Source: Gammaproteobacteria bacterium
GTDB taxonomy: Bacteria > Pseudomonadota > Gammaproteobacteria > Steroidobacterales > Steroidobacteraceae
Direction of reading: 5' to 3'
NCBI GenBank assembly: GCA_011391405.1
Contig: JAABQQ010000143.1
Location: 1 to 39,014, forward strand
Length of the DNA: 39,014 nt
Position numbers and translations under genes: made by a program. Below the pieces are notes generated by a model, which worked only from the letters and a program-made list of their open reading frames with translations, ran no database searches and had not been told where the DNA came from. The stretch's first letter is position 1. Each line of letters starts with the position of its first letter. Below are positions 36,403-39,014 of the stretch, piece after piece.

Positions 36403-38987
36403 GTTGTTGACTCGAGGAAATCGCGGGCGAAGCGCTGCAGCACACCACCCGCTTCGTAGATCGACACTTCTTCGGCGGTGTCGAGCCGGCACGTCACCGG
36501 CACGTCGACACGCTCGCCATTCCTGCGGTGAATGACGAGCATGAGGTCCGCGCGCGGCTTGCGCCCGCCAACGACATCGTACGTTTCCGTGCCGTCGATG
36601 CCGAGCGTCTTACTGTTCACGCCCGGCTTGAACTCGAGCGGCAGCACGCCCATTCCGACCAGGTTGGTGCGATGGATGCGCTCGAAGCCTTCTGCGGCGA
36701 TCGCTTCGACGCCCGCGAGTCGCACACCCTTGGCGGCCCAGTCGCGCGACGAGCCCTGCCCGTAGTCGGCGCCGGCAATGATGATCAGCGGCTGCTTGCG
36801 CGCCATGTAGGTCTCGATCGCTTCCCACATGCGCGTGACCTTGCCCTCGGGCTCGACGCGCGCGAGCGACCCCGGCTTCACCTTGCCGTCGACGACCACC
36901 ATCTCGTTCTTGAGCGTGGGATTGGCGAAGGTGGCGCGTTGCGCCGTCAGGTGATCGCCGCGATGGGTTGCATAAGAATTGAAATCCTCTTCCGGCAATC
37001 CCATTTTCGCGAGGTACTCGCCGGCTGCGCTGTCCGGCATGATCGCGTTGGACGGCGAGAGGTGATCGGTCGTGATGTTGTCGCCGAGCACCGCCAGCGG
37101 TCGCATGCCCTTCAGCGCGCGCTCACCGGCCAGTGCGCCTTCCCAGTAGGGCGGCCGGCGGATGTACGTGCTCTGTGGACGCCAGTCGTACAGCGGACTC
37201 ACCTTCGGGCCCGACTCGACGCTGATCCGAAACATCGGTTCGTAGACTTTGCGGAACTGCTCCGGCTTCACGCTTGCAGCAACCACCGCATCGATCTCCG
37301 CGTCCGACGGCCAGAGGTCCTTGAGCAGGATCGGTTTGCCCGCTGCATCGGTGCCGAAGGAATCCTTCTCGATGTCGAAGCGGATCGTGCCCGCAATGGC
37401 GTAGGCCACCACGAGCGCTGGTGACGCGAGGAACGCCTGCTTCGCATACGGATGGATGCGGCCGTCGAAGTTGCGATTGCCCGAGAGCACGGCAGTCGCA
37501 TACAGGTCGCGCTCGATGATCTCCTGCTGGATCGCCGGATCGAGCGCACCCGACATGCCATTGCACGTGGTGCACGCGAATGCGACGACGCCAAACCCGA
37601 GTTGCTCGAGCTCCGAGGTCAGCTTCGCCTCGTCGAGGTACAGCGCGACGGCCTTGGAACCGGGAGCCAGCGAGCTTTTTACCCATGGCTTGCGCTGCAG
37701 GCCCAGCCGGTTCGCGTTGCGCGCCAGGAGTCCCGCCGCAATCACGTTGCGCGGATTGCTGGTGTTGGTGCAGCTGGTGATCGCCGCAATGATCACTGCG
37801 CCGTCCGGCATCCTGCCCGGCTCGTCCAGCCAGGCTGCCGCGATGCCCTTGGCAGCGAGATCGCTCGTTGCCACGCGAGCATGCGGATTCGACGGGCCGG
37901 CCATGTTGCGCACGACGCCCGACAGGTCGAACTCGAGCACGCGTTCGTAGATGGCCGTCTTGAGGCTGTCGGCCCACAGTCCCGTGTGCCTGGCGTAGGT
38001 CTCGACCAGCTGCACTTGCGCGTCTTCACGGCCAGTGAGCCGCAGGTACGTGATCGTCTGCTCGTCGATGAAGAACATCGCCGCCGTCGCGCCGTACTCC
38101 GGTGCCATGTTCGAGATCGTCGCGCGGTCGCCCAGCGTCAACGCGGAGGCGCCTTCGCCGAAGAACTCCAGGTACGCACCCACCACTTTCTGCTGGCGCA
38201 GGAATTCAGTCAGCGCCAGCACGATGTCGGTGGCAGTGATGCCGGGTTGCGGTTTGCCGGCGAGTCGCACGCCGATGATGTCGGGCAGCCGCATCCATGA
38301 AGCACGGCCCAGCATGACGCTTTCGGCTTCGAGTCCGCCGACACCGACGGCGATCACGCCGAGTGCATCGACGTGTGGCGTGTGGCTGTCGGTGCCAACC
38401 AGCGTGTCCGGGAAGGCGACACCGTCTTGAGCATGGATGACCGGCGACATTCGCTCCAGGTTGATCTGATGCATGATGCCGTTGCCCGGCGGAATCACGT
38501 CGACGTTCTTGAACGCGAGCCTGGTCCAGTCGATGAAGTGAAACCGGTCTTCGTTGCGACGATCTTCGATCGCGCGATTCTTCTCGAATGCATCGGGATC
38601 GAAACCGCCGCATTCGACGGCGAGCGAGTGGTCGACGATCAGCTGTACGGGAACCACGGGGTTGACCTGCGCCGGATCTCCGCCCTGCTCTGCAATCGCA
38701 TCCCGCAGGCCCGCAAGGTCGACGAGCGCAGTCTGGCCGAGGATGTCGTGGCAGACGACGCGCGCCGGAAACCACGGGAAATCCAGGTCGCGCTTGCGCT
38801 CGACGAGCTGGCGGAGGGAGGCCTCGAAAATCACCGGATCGCAACGACGCACGAGATTTTCGGCATGCACACGCGCCGTATACGACAGTTTCTCGTACGC
38901 GCCTGGCTCGATGGCGTCGACAGCGGCGCGCGCGTCGAAGTAATCGAGGGCGGTGCCGGGAAGTTGCTTGCGATGGGCGGTGTTCAT
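36399..38987 (-). CDS. acnD: Fe/S-dependent 2-methylcitrate dehydratase AcnD
   Basis: This 862-residue aconitase-family enzyme dehydrates 2-methylcitrate made from propionyl-CoA and oxaloacetate. The [4Fe-4S] ligands are C406 (ITSCTNTSNPRN), C472 and C475 (FACTTCNG). The substrate-binding TDSHTPHVDALGV and the C-terminal swivel domain with GADYGQGSSRDWAAKGV are intact. It is the first gene of this operon within the window. prpB and prpC, normally upstream of acnD, would lie beyond the right edge. The start at 38987 leaves only 27 bp to the edge, and no Shine-Dalgarno is obvious. Confidence 0.93.
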   Translation of the reverse strand: MNTAHRKQLPGTALDYFDARAAVDAIEPGAYEKLSYTARVHAENLVRRCDPVIFEASLRQLVERKRDLDFPWFPARVVCHDILGQTALVDLAGLRDAIAEQGGDPAQVNPVVPVQLIVDHSLAVECGGFDPDAFEKNRAIEDRRNEDRFHFIDWTRLAFKNVDVIPPGNGIMHQINLERMSPVIHAQDGVAFPDTLVGTDSHTPHVDALGVIAVGVGGLEAESVMLGRASWMRLPDIIGVRLAGKPQPGITATDIVLALTEFLRQQKVVGAYLEFFGEGASALTLGDRATISNMAPEYGATAAMFFIDEQTITYLRLTGREDAQVQLVETYARHTGLWADSLKTAIYERVLEFDLSGVVRNMAGPSNPHARVATSDLAAKGIAAAWLDEPGRMPDGAVIIAAITSCTNTSNPRNVIAAGLLARNANRLGLQRKPWVKSSLAPGSKAVALYLDEAKLTSELEQLGFGVVAFACTTCNGMSGALDPAIQQEIIERDLYATAVLSGNRNFDGRIHPYAKQAFLASPALVVAYAIAGTIRFDIEKDSFGTDAAGKPILLKDLWPSDAEIDAVVAASVKPEQFRKVYEPMFRISVESGPKVSPLYDWRPQSTYIRRPPYWEGALAGERALKGMRPLAVLGDNITTDHLSPSNAIMPDSAAGEYLAKMGLPEEDFNSYATHRGDHLTAQRATFANPTLKNEMVVVDGKVKPGSLARVEPEGKVTRMWEAIETYMARKQPLIIIAGADYGQGSSRDWAAKGVRLAGVEAIAAEGFERIHRTNLVGMGVLPLEFKPGVNSKTLGIDGTETYDVVGGRKPRADLMLVIHRRNGERVDVPVTCRLDTAEEVSIYEAGGVLQRFARDFLESTT

Positions 38988-39014
38988 TGCAGCCAGGGGT
39001 AGAGGAAATTGGGG

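Overview
This is a high-GC bacterial chromosome window, most likely from a gammaproteobacterium. The core is the origin-linked order rsmG-parA-parB-atpIBEFHAGDC-glmU-glmS, all on the minus strand. The 2-methylcitrate genes of the AcnD/PrpF type and the PagL-like gene fit the same assignment. GC-rich codon use and the accessory genes resemble Steroidobacteraceae/Nevskiales-like lineages, but that finer placement is a guess. No rRNA, tRNA, CRISPR array or complete insertion sequence was seen.

Layout. Positions 1-3000 hold the 3' end of a phytoene-desaturase-like flavoprotein (+), a small exported triheme cytochrome c (-) and an exported M19 dipeptidase (-). Positions 3200-10705 are a tight five-gene plus-strand operon. 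It encodes an NfnA-like FAD/[2Fe-2S] subunit, an NfnB/GltD-like subunit, a fused gamma-alpha 2-oxoacid:ferredoxin oxidoreductase subunit, its TPP-binding beta subunit, and a 735-residue protein. That last protein looks like a degenerate TPP domain of pyruvate:ferredoxin oxidoreductase joined to a single-cluster ferredoxin. Together they look like an NADP(H)-linked 2-oxoglutarate oxidoreductase, and the 735-residue protein is the least explained part of the window. Positions 10785-12340 are a hipBA toxin-antitoxin module with two matching AT-rich operators.

Positions 12391-16623 carry glmU, a CorA/ZntB-type transporter and glmS (all -). Two small exported proteins follow at 16784-17983. Positions 18008-18146 hold a terminator and an 11-unit, 9-bp minisatellite. 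The complete F1Fo ATP synthase operon (atpC to atpI, -) fills 18147-25309. Its leader carries a good sigma70 promoter and a four-tetrad G-quadruplex motif. Positions 25644-28697 carry parB, parA and rsmG. parA and parB are separated by a convergent PagL-like lipid A deacylase gene and a perfect 58-bp palindrome made of two inverted REP-like hairpins. A potassium-channel-like protein follows. Then come a 1205-residue ABC permease/M1-peptidase fusion and its ATPase, with a palindrome over the promoter. Last is an acnD-prpF-'prpD' operon for propionate catabolism, in which the PrpD homologue has lost about 150 internal residues.

Functionally, the right half combines housekeeping (ATP synthesis, cell-wall precursor supply, chromosome segregation, 16S rRNA methylation) with propionyl-CoA disposal. 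The left half is accessory redox metabolism around low-potential electrons. Protein families were recognised by eye from motifs. No database search or alignment was run.
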